From Algiphilus aromaticivorans DG1253 (GTDB lineage Bacteria > Pseudomonadota > Gammaproteobacteria > Nevskiales > Nevskiaceae): a stretch of DNA of 64,000 nt. The first letter of the stretch is position 1; every line of letters starts with the position of its first letter. A program made the position numbers and the translations under genes. The notes beneath the pieces are model-generated. The model ran no database searches, was not told the DNA's origin, and worked only from the letters and a program-made list of their open reading frames with translations. Shown piece after piece: positions 17,898 to 26,284 of this stretch. The stretch is from contig NZ_JPOG01000001.1 in NCBI RefSeq assembly GCF_000733765.1, positions 3,482,501-3,546,500 of the forward strand, read 5' to 3'.

Positions 17898-19040
17898 ATG
17901 ACCGACCACATCAAGTATCTGCTGTCGCCCGCGATCCTCGGCCTTCACGGTTACGGCATGTGGCTCGGCGGCAACTTCGCCTGGCTGGGGCTGGGTCTGC
18001 TGCTGGCGGTGCTCTTCTTCGACGCCTTTCTGGAGAATGATTACCGCATGCGGACATCGAGCCACTACTGGCTCTACGACCTCATCACCGCGAGCACGAT
18101 GGTGATGGGCGTGCTGATGATCGTCTTCTACGCCTGGCTCGTCGGACAGGGGCACTTCGCCACGACCTCCGCTGCCGTGGGCGCCTTCGTGAGCATGATG
18201 ATCGTGGGCTTCGTGGTCACGGCCCCCACGGTCCACGAGATGTTCCACCGCGAGAACCGGCTGCTGCGCTTTCTCGGGCGCTCGGCACAGTGCGCGATCT
18301 TCGACCCGTGGCGCGAGATCACGCATGTGGTGACGCATCATCTGCACGTCGCGACGCCCAATGATCCGGACTACGCACGACGCGGCGATACGGTCTATGG
18401 CCATATCCTGCGTACCTTCCCCAAGCAGTGGGCCGAGTCCTATCACCTGGAGAAGCAGCTCTGGGGGAAGCGGGGTCGCAAGTGGTACGACCCGCGCAAC
18501 GGCTGGGTCAAGAAGGCGGGAACGCTCTTGGCCTTCACTGGGGTGCTGTGGCTCGTCGGCGGCTTTGCCGGCGCGGCCCTGGCCATCCTGACCTGCCTGC
18601 TGGGGCCGCGCATGTTCCTCGAGGTCTTCAACTACTGCAATCACTACGGCCTCATCTCGGCCACACCGGGACGCTTCAAGAATCATCACACCTGGAACCA
18701 TCTGACGCCCTTCGTGCGTGTCCTGGCGCTGGAGATCACGAACCACGCCGGACATCACGACGACAGCTACAAGCCCTTCTACGAGCTGGAGCCGGATCGC
18801 GACGGGCCCAAGCAGCCGCAGTTCCTTATGTGCGTGCTGCTGGCCTTCGTGCCGCCGCTGTGGTTCATGGCGATCAAGCCGCTGCTCAAGCACTGGGACG
18901 ATCATTACGCCACCCAGCAGGAGCGCGAGATCGCCTGGCGAGAGAATGCGCGCGCCGGCTGGCACGATCTGAACCCGCCGGACTACCAGCCCAGCAAGGG
19001 TGTGGGCGACTACGGCCATGGTTGGCCGGCAGCGGCCTGA
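17898..19040 (+). CDS. XylM/AlkB-family membrane di-iron monooxygenase
   Basis: 380 residues from ATG 17898 (GGAG upstream; an earlier in-frame start at 17799 adds 33 unlikely residues). Three histidine boxes of the AlkB/XylM family are present: HEMFH (113-117), HVVTHH (143-148) and NHAGHH (282-287), along with NHYGL near 249. The C-terminal half (LEVFNYCNHYGL, FYELEPD, PPLWFMAIKP, YATQQERE) resembles xylene monooxygenase XylM more than AlkB, judged from memory. XylM-type enzymes hydroxylate a methyl group of xylenes, cymene or similar compounds using electrons from a ferredoxin-reductase. Its partner follows 12 bp downstream. The substrate is unknown. Confidence 0.88.
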   Translation: MTDHIKYLLSPAILGLHGYGMWLGGNFAWLGLGLLLAVLFFDAFLENDYRMRTSSHYWLYDLITASTMVMGVLMIVFYAWLVGQGHFATTSAAVGAFVSMMIVGFVVTAPTVHEMFHRENRLLRFLGRSAQCAIFDPWREITHVVTHHLHVATPNDPDYARRGDTVYGHILRTFPKQWAESYHLEKQLWGKRGRKWYDPRNGWVKKAGTLLAFTGVLWLVGGFAGAALAILTCLLGPRMFLEVFNYCNHYGLISATPGRFKNHHTWNHLTPFVRVLALEITNHAGHHDDSYKPFYELEPDRDGPKQPQFLMCVLLAFVPPLWFMAIKPLLKHWDDHYATQQEREIAWRENARAGWHDLNPPDYQPSKGVGDYGHGWPAAA

Positions 19041-19052
19041 CGGGACCGCGCG

Positions 19053-20141
19053 ATGGTGAGCACCATCGAAGCCGGGACGGTAGCAAAGACGGCCCGGCAG
19101 TCAAGCGGCTGCCGGGTTCGCGCCGTCCACCGCGGCGAACTGCAGCAGAGCTTCAATGTCGGCCGGAACGAGTTGCTTCTGCTCTCCGCTCTGGGGCAGG
19201 GAATCGACTACCCGCACAATTGCCGCGTCGGCGTCTGTGGCAGCTGCAAGACGAAGCTGATTTCCGGAAAAATCCGGCCGATGATCGACTTCGCCCTGTC
19301 GCCGCTCACCAATGCGGAACTGGAAGCGGGCTACATTCTGGCCTGCCAGTCCAAGGTGCATTCGGACCTCGAAATCGAAGTCAAGATCGGTAACCACAAG
19401 CCGCCCTCCGTCAAGACCGTAGCTTCGCAGGTCGTCGGCTGGCGGCAACTCCCCGGCGAAGTCGTCGATCTGCGTCTGCGCCTGGACGAGCCGCTTTCCT
19501 TCGAGGCGGGGCAGTACTGCTCGCTGGCCGAGTCCGGCTCCTTCGTGCGGCGCAGCTATTCCATCTACGATCCGCCGCCGGGTGAGGAAGGCGCGACCGA
19601 GCTCGGCTTCATGGTCAAGCGGCTTCCGGGCGGCGCTTTCTCGGAGTGGCTCTTCAACGAGAACCGCGTCGGCACCAAGATCTGGGTCGAGGGGCCCTTT
19701 GGCGTCATGGGCGTGCACGACGACGATCTCGACCGCGATGGCCTCTGCGTGGCTGGCGGCACGGGCCTGGCGCCGGTGCTGTCCATCGTCGCCGATCGCC
19801 TCGCCCGTTCCGACAAGGCGCGCTTCACGATCCTCCTCGGAGCACGCACGCAAGCCGACCGCTTCGCCGAACCCTGGCTGCAGGCGCTGGTGGCGCAGGC
19901 GCCGGAGCGGGTGCGTGTCATCACGATCCTTTCCGACGAGCCGGCCGATTCGGATTGGGACGGCCCACGCGGGCTGGTTACCGAGCCGCTGAAGAATGGA
20001 GATCTCGCCATCGATTATTCGGAGACTGCCGCCTTTGTCTGCGGGGCGCTGCCCATGGTGCAGGCCGTCGAGGCGTTGCTGATCGATTGCGGCGTCGTTC
20101 CGGATCGCATTCACGCCGACAAGTTTCTGCCTACGGGCTGA
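19053..20141 (+). CDS. XylA-like [2Fe-2S] ferredoxin / FAD / NAD(P)H reductase
   Basis: 362 residues. The N-terminal plant-type [2Fe-2S] ferredoxin has Cys57, Cys62, Cys65 (CRVGVCGSC) and Cys98 (ILACQS). The FAD domain carries RRSYSIYDPP near residue 170, and the NAD(P)-binding domain has VAGGTGLAPVLSI near 232 and a late CGALPMVQA. This is the domain order of XylA, the electron-transfer subunit of xylene monooxygenase, and fits the XylM-like gene 12 bp upstream. The two genes are almost certainly co-transcribed. It could also serve as an alternative electron source for the CYP153 ferredoxin, but nothing in the sequence shows that. Confidence 0.9.
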   Translation: MVSTIEAGTVAKTARQSSGCRVRAVHRGELQQSFNVGRNELLLLSALGQGIDYPHNCRVGVCGSCKTKLISGKIRPMIDFALSPLTNAELEAGYILACQSKVHSDLEIEVKIGNHKPPSVKTVASQVVGWRQLPGEVVDLRLRLDEPLSFEAGQYCSLAESGSFVRRSYSIYDPPPGEEGATELGFMVKRLPGGAFSEWLFNENRVGTKIWVEGPFGVMGVHDDDLDRDGLCVAGGTGLAPVLSIVADRLARSDKARFTILLGARTQADRFAEPWLQALVAQAPERVRVITILSDEPADSDWDGPRGLVTEPLKNGDLAIDYSETAAFVCGALPMVQAVEALLIDCGVVPDRIHADKFLPTG

Positions 20142-20325
20142 GCGCTGGGGTGACGGCAGCCACTGACAGAAACATGTGCGCGGTGGGTGGTGCCGCCCCC
20201 TGTTCTACTCGCCAAGCAGGCCTTCGAGCGCCAAGGGCCGCGAGATCATTGCCCGCCGGAACGGTCGGCGTGGGCCCGCGTCTATTGCGTGCGGCATTGA
20301 AATCGCCGCCATTGTGACCGTTCTG

Positions 20326-21330
20326 TCAGGCGGCGAGCCGCGCGGCAGTGCCTAGATGCGCGCGACAGTCGCCGACCATGCGTTGCAGCAATTCCGCGCA
20401 ACTCGGTATGTCGTTGATCAGCCCGACGGTCTGACCGGCCCAGATCAGGCCCTTGGCGGCATCGCCCGTGTCGAGCGCCTCGCGCCCCTTGACCCCGGAG
20501 ACGAGATGGCGGAGGTCCTCGAAGGCGCAGCCACCCGGGCGGTTCTCGATGGCGAGCACCTCGTCGGAAACTTCGGTCTTCAGCACCCGGCCGGTGTTGT
20601 GCAGGGTGCGGAAGATCAGGTTGGTGTCGCGCTCGGTGGCCTCGACCAGCTTCTGCTTGATGGCCTCGTGGATGGGGGCCTCGACGGTGGCGCAGAAGCG
20701 TGTGCCCATATTGACGCCCTCGGCGCCCAGGGCCAGCGCGGCCGCCATGGTGCGGCCGTCGGCAACGCCGCCGGAGGCGATGAGTGGAATCTTGACCTGG
20801 CGCGCGGCGGCCGCGAAGAGGATCAACCCGCCGACCCCGTCCTCGCCGGGGTGGCCGGCGCACTCGAAGCCGTCGATGGAAACGATGTCGACGCCGTGGC
20901 GCTCAGCAGACAGCGCGTGACGCACCGAGGTGCATTTGTGGATGAGCGTTACGCCGGCGGCCTTGGCCTTGGCGATGAACGCCTTCGGATTGTTGCCTGC
21001 GGTTTCGAGGATCTTGACCCCGGAATCGAGCACGACGTCGAGATAGGCTTCGTAGGGCGGCGGATTCTGGGAGGGCAGGATCGTCAGATTGACGCCGAAG
21101 GGCTTGTCGGTCATCTCCCGGCAGCGGGCGATCTCGTTACGCAGATCTTCGGGGGTGGGTTGGGTCAGGGCGGTGACGATGCCCAGGCCGCCGGCATTCG
21201 AGACCGCCGCCGCCATATCGGCGCGCCCCACCCACATCATGCCGCCCTGAACGATGGGGTAGTCGATGCCGAGCATGTCGCTGACGCGGGTGCTCATGCG
21301 TGGTTGGGTCGGGGCTCGGGCGTCATCCAT
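20326..21330 (-). CDS. Nitronate monooxygenase-like FMN oxidoreductase
   Basis: 334 residues, a TIM-barrel flavoprotein of the NMO / 2-nitropropane dioxygenase family. Motifs: YPIVQGGMMWVGRADMAAAVSNAGG at the N-terminus, DGFECAGHPGE near 165, ASGGVADGRTMAAALALGAEGVNMGTRF for FMN phosphate binding. Many such proteins in acyl-CoA clusters are not nitronate oxidases but NADH:quinone or enoyl reductases, so the substrate is uncertain. It is the last gene of a minus-strand cluster with acyl-CoA ligase, aldehyde dehydrogenase and acyl-CoA dehydrogenase, separated from the ligase by 162 bp. Confidence 0.85.
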   Translation of the reverse strand: MDDARAPTQPRMSTRVSDMLGIDYPIVQGGMMWVGRADMAAAVSNAGGLGIVTALTQPTPEDLRNEIARCREMTDKPFGVNLTILPSQNPPPYEAYLDVVLDSGVKILETAGNNPKAFIAKAKAAGVTLIHKCTSVRHALSAERHGVDIVSIDGFECAGHPGEDGVGGLILFAAAARQVKIPLIASGGVADGRTMAAALALGAEGVNMGTRFCATVEAPIHEAIKQKLVEATERDTNLIFRTLHNTGRVLKTEVSDEVLAIENRPGGCAFEDLRHLVSGVKGREALDTGDAAKGLIWAGQTVGLINDIPSCAELLQRMVGDCRAHLGTAARLAA

Positions 21331-21492
21331 GGTGGTGTCCTATGTCAATAATCGGAAGCACGCGGTGCGTGCGTCTCCGCAGCGGGTTGGGTTGGTGCGT
21401 GGCGCAACGCGCACCGTCGCTGGCACTGGGGCGGAGCTTCCGGCGATCCATGGGCATTGCCCAGCAAGCGCCTTTCGCCTTCGCATCCGCGG

Positions 21493-23055
21493 TCAGTGGA
21501 CCGCGCGCTCGCGATACGCCCAGCGTGCTTTGCGCAGCTCGTTCTTCAGCACCTTTCCGGCCCCCGACACAGGCAGCTCGTCGAGGATGTCCATGCTGCG
21601 CGGCAGCTTGTAGCCGGCGATGCACTCGCGGCAGTGCGTTTGCAGCGCGTCGACGTCGAGGCTTTGATCCGGCTTGAGCACGACGCTGACGTGTACCGAC
21701 TCGCCCCATTCGTCACTGGGCACGCCGTAGACGGCGCAGGCTGCCACGGCGGGATGGCTGGCTACGGCATTCTCCACTTCGACGGAGTAGATGTTCTCGC
21801 CACCGGAGATGATCATGTCCTTGGCGCGATCGACGATGAAGACGTAGCCGCCTTCGTCCATGTAGCCGAGATCGCCGGTGTGCATCCAGCCATCGCGGAC
21901 GGCTTCCGCCGTGGCTTCGGGCTTGTTGAGATAGCCCTGCATGACGGTCGGCCCGGTCACGATGACCTCGCCGACTTCGCCGCGTGGGCATTCGCGGCCA
22001 TCTCGGTCCACCACGCGCACCTGCACGTGATAGGTGCCGCGGCCGCCCGAGCGCAAGCGACCGAGATGGCGCTGCTCCGGCAGGTGCATGGTCGGCGGCA
22101 GCACGGTAATGATCGCCGACATTTCGGTCATGCCGTAGACCTGCGTCAGGGAGGCAGTTGGTATGGTCGTCATTACTCGGTTCAGCAGCGCCTCGGCGGC
22201 CGGCGAGGCGCCGTAGTAGATGCGCTGCACGCTGGAGGTATCGGCGCCGGCGCAGTCGGGGCTGTCGACCAGCGCCTGCAGCATGGCGGGTACCAGCAGC
22301 AGGTCGGTAATGCGGTGCTCAGCGATCAGTTCGAGCACGGCGTCGGGCCGGAAGGCCGGCAGCATGATGTGCGTGCCGCCGCGCAGCAGCAGGCAGGTGA
22401 CCTGCATCATATCGGCCAGATGGAACATCGGGGCCGCGTGCAGGCCGACGGCGTCTTCCGGGAACGCGCCTTCGGCGAGCAGATCCAGCGCCGCGCTGCA
22501 GATATTGAGGTGTGACAGCAGCACGCCCTTGGGCTTGCCCGTGGTGCCGCCGGTGTAGAAGACACCGAAGATCTCGTCGCCGCCGGCGTTGACGTCGTCG
22601 ACTGCTTCACCGTCTGCGATCAGGGCGTCGTGCGAGAGCAGATCCGGCGGGCAATCGCCGTCACCGCAGTGCACGTAGAAGCGCAGATCGCGGCACTCGG
22701 TCTGGACCGTCTCCAGATGGGGGAGAAAGGTGTCGTCGATGAAGAGCGCCACCGAGCCGGAGTCCTGAAGCGCGTAGACGATCTCCGCCGCGCTCCAGCG
22801 GAAGTTGATCGGATTGACGCGGGCACCCAGCCACGCGCCGGCGAGGTAGAACTCGAGGTGCCGATCCGAGTTCAGCGCCAGGATGGCGATGGTATCGCCG
22901 CGCGCGATGCCGCGCGCCCGCAGCGCGCCCGCCAGTCGCGCCACGCGCTCGTGGAGCTCCTGGAAGCTGCGCTGGCGCCCGTTGCAGATGGTGGCGATGG
23001 CTTCCGGCTGTTGCTGCCGGGCGCGGTGGAGACCCTGAGTGAACTGCATGACCAT
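21493..23055 (-). CDS. Acyl-CoA synthetase (AMP-forming)
   Basis: 520 residues from ATG 23055 (AGGAGG 5 nt upstream). It is an ANL-superfamily ligase with P-loop YTGGTTGKPKGV near 177, QVYGMTEM in the core, the hinge motif MHTGDLGYMDEGGYVFIVDR and the catalytic Lys in PVSGAGKVLK near the C-terminus. It activates a carboxylic acid with ATP and joins it to CoA. Sitting 46 bp after an aldehyde dehydrogenase, it would take the acid that enzyme makes from the hydroxylase product and feed it to the acyl-CoA dehydrogenase further upstream. Chain length or ring substrate cannot be told. Confidence 0.92.
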   Translation of the reverse strand: MVMQFTQGLHRARQQQPEAIATICNGRQRSFQELHERVARLAGALRARGIARGDTIAILALNSDRHLEFYLAGAWLGARVNPINFRWSAAEIVYALQDSGSVALFIDDTFLPHLETVQTECRDLRFYVHCGDGDCPPDLLSHDALIADGEAVDDVNAGGDEIFGVFYTGGTTGKPKGVLLSHLNICSAALDLLAEGAFPEDAVGLHAAPMFHLADMMQVTCLLLRGGTHIMLPAFRPDAVLELIAEHRITDLLLVPAMLQALVDSPDCAGADTSSVQRIYYGASPAAEALLNRVMTTIPTASLTQVYGMTEMSAIITVLPPTMHLPEQRHLGRLRSGGRGTYHVQVRVVDRDGRECPRGEVGEVIVTGPTVMQGYLNKPEATAEAVRDGWMHTGDLGYMDEGGYVFIVDRAKDMIISGGENIYSVEVENAVASHPAVAACAVYGVPSDEWGESVHVSVVLKPDQSLDVDALQTHCRECIAGYKLPRSMDILDELPVSGAGKVLKNELRKARWAYRERAVH

Positions 23056-23101
23056 TTCCTCCTCCTCTGAGCCGGTGTCGCGACCGCGCCCCGTCCCGTG
23101 T

Positions 23102-24586
23102 TCAGGCCAGGCTGGCGATGACCGACTTGGTTTCGGTGTAGTGAGCGAAGACGTCTTCGCCGTTCTCGCGGCCCCAGCCGGACTGCTTGAAGCCGCCGAA
23201 GGGGATGTGCGGGTCCGGCGACAGCTGGGTGTTGATCCAGACCGTGCCGGCCTGCAGCTGCGCGGCGAGACGGTGGGCAAGCCCGAAATGCGACGTGTAG
23301 AGATTGGCCGAGAGCCCGTACTCGGAATCGTTGGCCATGGCGATGATGTCGTCGAGCTCGTCGTAGCGCGTGGCTGTCAGCACCGGCCCGAAGATCTCTT
23401 CGCGGTAGGCGGGGTTCTGCGCGTCGTCGGTTACCAGGATCGTGGGCTCCAGGAAGTAGCCCTCGCGGTCGAGGCGCCCGCCGCCGCAGAAGGTGCTGGC
23501 GCCGGCTTTCACGCCGGCCTCGACCTTGCCGAGGATGCTGTCCATCTGCTGCTGGCTGACGACGGGTCCGAGCATGCTGTTGGGGTCGAGGCCGGCGCCG
23601 ACGGGGAAGCTCTTGGCGGCCTCGGCCACGCCCTCGAGAATCCGGTCGAAGTGTTTGCGCGGTGCGAAGAGGCGCGTCCCCGCGAAGCAGATCTGCCCGG
23701 AATTGACGAAGACCGCTTGCGCGGCGCCAGGGATGGCTGTCTCCAGGTCGGCGTCGGGCAGGATGACGGTGGGCGATTTGCCGCCGAGCTCCAGCGTTAC
23801 GCGCTTGAGGTCGTTCGCGGCGCTGGTCAGCAGATGCTTGCCGACAGCGGTGGAGCCCGTGAAGCTGATCTTGTCGACGCCCGGATGATCGACGATGGCC
23901 TGGCCGGTTGTGCGGCCGTCGCCGAGCACGACATTGACAACCCCTGGCGGGAAGCCGGCGGCTTCGATCAACTCCGCCAGTTTCAGCAGCGAGTAGGGCG
24001 TTTGCTCAGCCGGCTTGATCACCACCGTGTTCCCCGCCGCGAGCGCCGGCGCGAGCTTCCAGATAGCCAGTACCAGCGGGAAGTTCCAGGGCACGATGGC
24101 ACCCACGACTCCTACGGGCTGGCGCAGCGTGTAGGCGTGATGGCTGCCGGTGGGCTGCACCGCCGGATGCATGCTGCGGCCGGACAGCTTGCTCGGCCAG
24201 CCCGCGAAATAGTGCAGCCACTGGGCCGACAGCGGCACATCCAGCGTGCTCGAGAAGGCGATGGGTTTGCCATTGTCGAGGGATTCGATGGTGGCCAGAT
24301 CGTCGGCATGCTGCTCGACGAGCGCCGCGAGGCGATGCAGAAGCGCTTCGCGTTCCATCGGCGCCAGATTGCTCCAGGCTGGATCGTTGAAGGCCTTGCG
24401 CGCCGCACGCACGGCTTTGTCCACGGTGGCCGCGCTGCTGCAGGGGATATCTCCCAGCACGGTCTCACTCGCCGGGTCGGTGACGGTGATGCGTTCTGCC
24501 CCGCTTTCGTCGCGCCACTCTCCGGCAATGAAGTTCCTGCCTTCGGGAAGGCGCGGGCGCGTGGCAGAGTCGCTGAGCGTATTCAT
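23102..24586 (-). CDS. NAD(P)-dependent aldehyde dehydrogenase
   Basis: 494 residues. The start at 24586 is preferred to 24592 because GGAGG abuts the first ATG and is 6 nt from the second. Family signatures: IVPWNFPL (cofactor), GFTG-type FTGSTAVGKH, VTLELGGKSP (general-base Glu) and NSGQICFAG (catalytic Cys), ending with PFGGFKQSGWGRE. It oxidises an aldehyde to the acid. The gene order ligase, aldehyde dehydrogenase, acyl-CoA dehydrogenase makes it the second step of a degradative route after alcohol oxidation. The closest general resemblance is to broad betaine/fatty aldehyde dehydrogenases. Confidence 0.93.
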   Translation of the reverse strand: MNTLSDSATRPRLPEGRNFIAGEWRDESGAERITVTDPASETVLGDIPCSSAATVDKAVRAARKAFNDPAWSNLAPMEREALLHRLAALVEQHADDLATIESLDNGKPIAFSSTLDVPLSAQWLHYFAGWPSKLSGRSMHPAVQPTGSHHAYTLRQPVGVVGAIVPWNFPLVLAIWKLAPALAAGNTVVIKPAEQTPYSLLKLAELIEAAGFPPGVVNVVLGDGRTTGQAIVDHPGVDKISFTGSTAVGKHLLTSAANDLKRVTLELGGKSPTVILPDADLETAIPGAAQAVFVNSGQICFAGTRLFAPRKHFDRILEGVAEAAKSFPVGAGLDPNSMLGPVVSQQQMDSILGKVEAGVKAGASTFCGGGRLDREGYFLEPTILVTDDAQNPAYREEIFGPVLTATRYDELDDIIAMANDSEYGLSANLYTSHFGLAHRLAAQLQAGTVWINTQLSPDPHIPFGGFKQSGWGRENGEDVFAHYTETKSVIASLA

Positions 24587-24636
24587 GGTCATCCTCCGAG
24601 CTTGTCGACGCTGAAGTGTGGACGCGCAGACCCCAG

Positions 24637-24667
24637 AGCGACCCCGACCAAAGTCTTGGCGGTCGCT
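24637..24667. promoter_or_regulatory. Inverted repeat upstream of aldehyde dehydrogenase
   Basis: AGCGACC (24637-24643) and GGTCGCT (24661-24667) form perfect 7-bp arms separated by 17 nt, lying in the 170-bp gap before the dehydrogenase. The 17-nt spacer equals that of the larger repeat at 26026. It could be an operator or an mRNA hairpin; there is no T tract. Confidence 0.35.
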
Positions 24668-24756
24668 CCCTTCGTCTCAGACGCAGGCTCCGTGGTGATC
24701 TGCCGGCTGCGCGAGGCGGGCGCTTCCCCGGTTCTCTTGCGTGCGTTCCGAGGTGA

Positions 24757-25971
24757 TCAGCCGGTCATCGCGCGCCCGAAGATCCGGCGCGCAATCACCC
24801 AGCTCTGGATTTCATTGGCGCCCTCGTAGATCTCGCCAATCTTGGCGTCACGGTAGATCGACTCCAGCGGATAGTCCTCGTCCGGCCCCGAAAGATGCCG
24901 CACGAAGCCGTAGGCGCCACAGACCTGGATGGCGTCGCGCGCCACGTCGACGGCCAGCCGCGAACCGGCGATCTTGGCCATGGGGGCTTCTGGCTCGGCA
25001 GAGCCTTCCCGGTCGAAGCGCAGGGCCGCCTTCTGGTAGAGATTGCGCGCACTTTCGATCTGCAGAGCGTGCTCGGCGAAGCGGTACTGCCAGTGCTGAA
25101 AGCGCGCCAGTTCGCGGCCGAAGACCTTTCTTCGGCTCATGTAATCGGTGGCGTAGTCGAAGGCCGCCTGCGCCATGGCGACGCCGACGGCACCGATGCC
25201 GATGCGCCCCAGCACCAGCGCGCCGACAGCCGCGCGCATGCCGCCGCCCTCGCTGCCGACGAGGTGATCGTCGGGTACGAAGACATTCTCGAAGCGCACG
25301 TCGGCGGTCAGCTGCGCGTGATTGCCCATCTTCAAATCGGGCGCCGAGACACGGACGCCGGGGTCGTGCATGTCGACGAGCAGCATGCTGAGGCTGTCGC
25401 CGGTGCGACAGAGCACCAGGATGATGTCGCCGGCCGGGGAGTTGGTGATCCAGCGCTTGGTGCCGTTGATGCGCCAGCCGCCGTCGACTCTCTCGGCAAC
25501 GGTCTGCAGGGAATCCACGGACAGATCGGTGCTCGCCTCCGGTTCACTGGTGGCGAAGCAGCCAACCAGCTCGCCGCGCATCAGCCGCGGCAGATAGTGG
25601 CTGCGCAGCGGCTCCTGGGCATGTTCGAGCGTCTTGCCGACCAGAATCGCCTGGCCGTCGTACAGCGCTGAGGCGAAGCCGCGTGCGTAGTAAGCCAGCT
25701 CTTCCAGCACCGTGACGGTGGCCAAGGTCGGATGTGCCAGGCCGCGACCACCGACTTCGGCAGGATAGGGGATCTCGTAGAGCCCGGCGCGGGCCATCGC
25801 TTCGAACTCGGCACGGGGGAAGGCCTCAGCGGATTCCGGTGTGCAGTTCAGGCGGTGTGCCGCTGGTGCCAGCACCTCGTCCGCGAAAGCGCGCGCCTCC
25901 CGGCGTATTGCCAGGGCTTCGTCGGGCAGGAAGATGTCGCTGGACAGGTGGTCGGCTTGGCGTTGCGGCAT
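24757..25971 (-). CDS. Acyl-CoA dehydrogenase
   Basis: 404 residues from ATG 25971 (GGAG 9 nt upstream). Acyl-CoA dehydrogenase fold: CFATSEPEASTDL and RWITNSPAGD (FAD/substrate loops), SRRKVFGRELARFQHWQYRFAEH, QVCGAYGFVRH and C-terminal GEIYEGANEIQ with the catalytic Glu. It removes two hydrogens from an acyl-CoA, making the trans-2-enoyl-CoA, and passes electrons to ETF. It is the first gene of the minus cluster running to 20326 and is divergent from an SDR. A perfect inverted repeat in the shared promoter region (26026-26062) is a good candidate for the control site. Confidence 0.93.
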   Translation of the reverse strand: MPQRQADHLSSDIFLPDEALAIRREARAFADEVLAPAAHRLNCTPESAEAFPRAEFEAMARAGLYEIPYPAEVGGRGLAHPTLATVTVLEELAYYARGFASALYDGQAILVGKTLEHAQEPLRSHYLPRLMRGELVGCFATSEPEASTDLSVDSLQTVAERVDGGWRINGTKRWITNSPAGDIILVLCRTGDSLSMLLVDMHDPGVRVSAPDLKMGNHAQLTADVRFENVFVPDDHLVGSEGGGMRAAVGALVLGRIGIGAVGVAMAQAAFDYATDYMSRRKVFGRELARFQHWQYRFAEHALQIESARNLYQKAALRFDREGSAEPEAPMAKIAGSRLAVDVARDAIQVCGAYGFVRHLSGPDEDYPLESIYRDAKIGEIYEGANEIQSWVIARRIFGRAMTG

Positions 25972-26025
25972 GACGGTTCTCCGAATCAGTGGCGACAGCG
26001 TAGGTCGCCGAGGACGCCAGGCGGC

Positions 26026-26062
26026 CAAACTTTCGACTTGCCACAGCCCGGACGAAAGTTTG
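26026..26062. promoter_or_regulatory. Perfect 10-bp inverted repeat in divergent promoter
   Basis: CAAACTTTCG (26026-26035) and CGAAAGTTTG (26053-26062) with a 17-nt spacer, 55 bp upstream of the acyl-CoA dehydrogenase start and about 90 bp before the relic gene at 26153. The AT-rich arms stand out from the GC-rich background. Exact or near copies of the half-site recur in other gaps: AACTTTCG at 29308 and CCAAACTTTC (minus) at 32958-32967. Probably an operator for a dimeric repressor or a MalT-type activator. Confidence 0.6.
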
Positions 26063-26152
26063 TGGGGCAATGTGCGGGCGCGGTCATGATTCGGGGCGCT
26101 TCACAACGCGGGTTTTTCCGCTTCGCGCACCAGGCCGTTCAGGGAGTACTTC

Positions 26153-26284
26153 ATGCAGATCCAGAATCGCGTTTTCCTTATCGTCGGCGGCGTCTCCGGC
26201 ATCGGCTGTGGCAATGACGCCAATCTTCGCGCCTGCTGCGAGACCGCCCGCGTCGACGGCGGCATCCGGATGCCGTCGCGATGA
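26153..26284 (+). pseudogene. Relic of an HSD10-type 3-hydroxyacyl-CoA dehydrogenase
   Basis: A 43-codon frame starting MQIQNRVFLIVGGVSGIGCG, the N-terminus and NAD-binding glycine motif of type II 3-hydroxyacyl-CoA dehydrogenases (SDR family). It then jumps to ETARVDGGIRMPSR, which resembles the C-terminus of the same family (typically IRLDGAIRM). About 200 internal residues are missing, so the gene appears internally deleted in frame. The remaining frame still has a GGGAG ribosome site and its stop overlaps the next gene's ATG (ATGA), so it may survive as a leader that couples translation of the SDR. Confidence 0.65.

Noticed and set aside
20308-20332. Pho-box-like TTGTGAC...CTGTCAG
   Set aside because: It lies between convergent genes where no promoter is expected and has only two weak units.
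21240-21260. GGGTAGT resembling a lux-box half-site
   Set aside because: Inside the coding sequence of the flavin oxidoreductase, where it encodes conserved GIDYP; no second arm.
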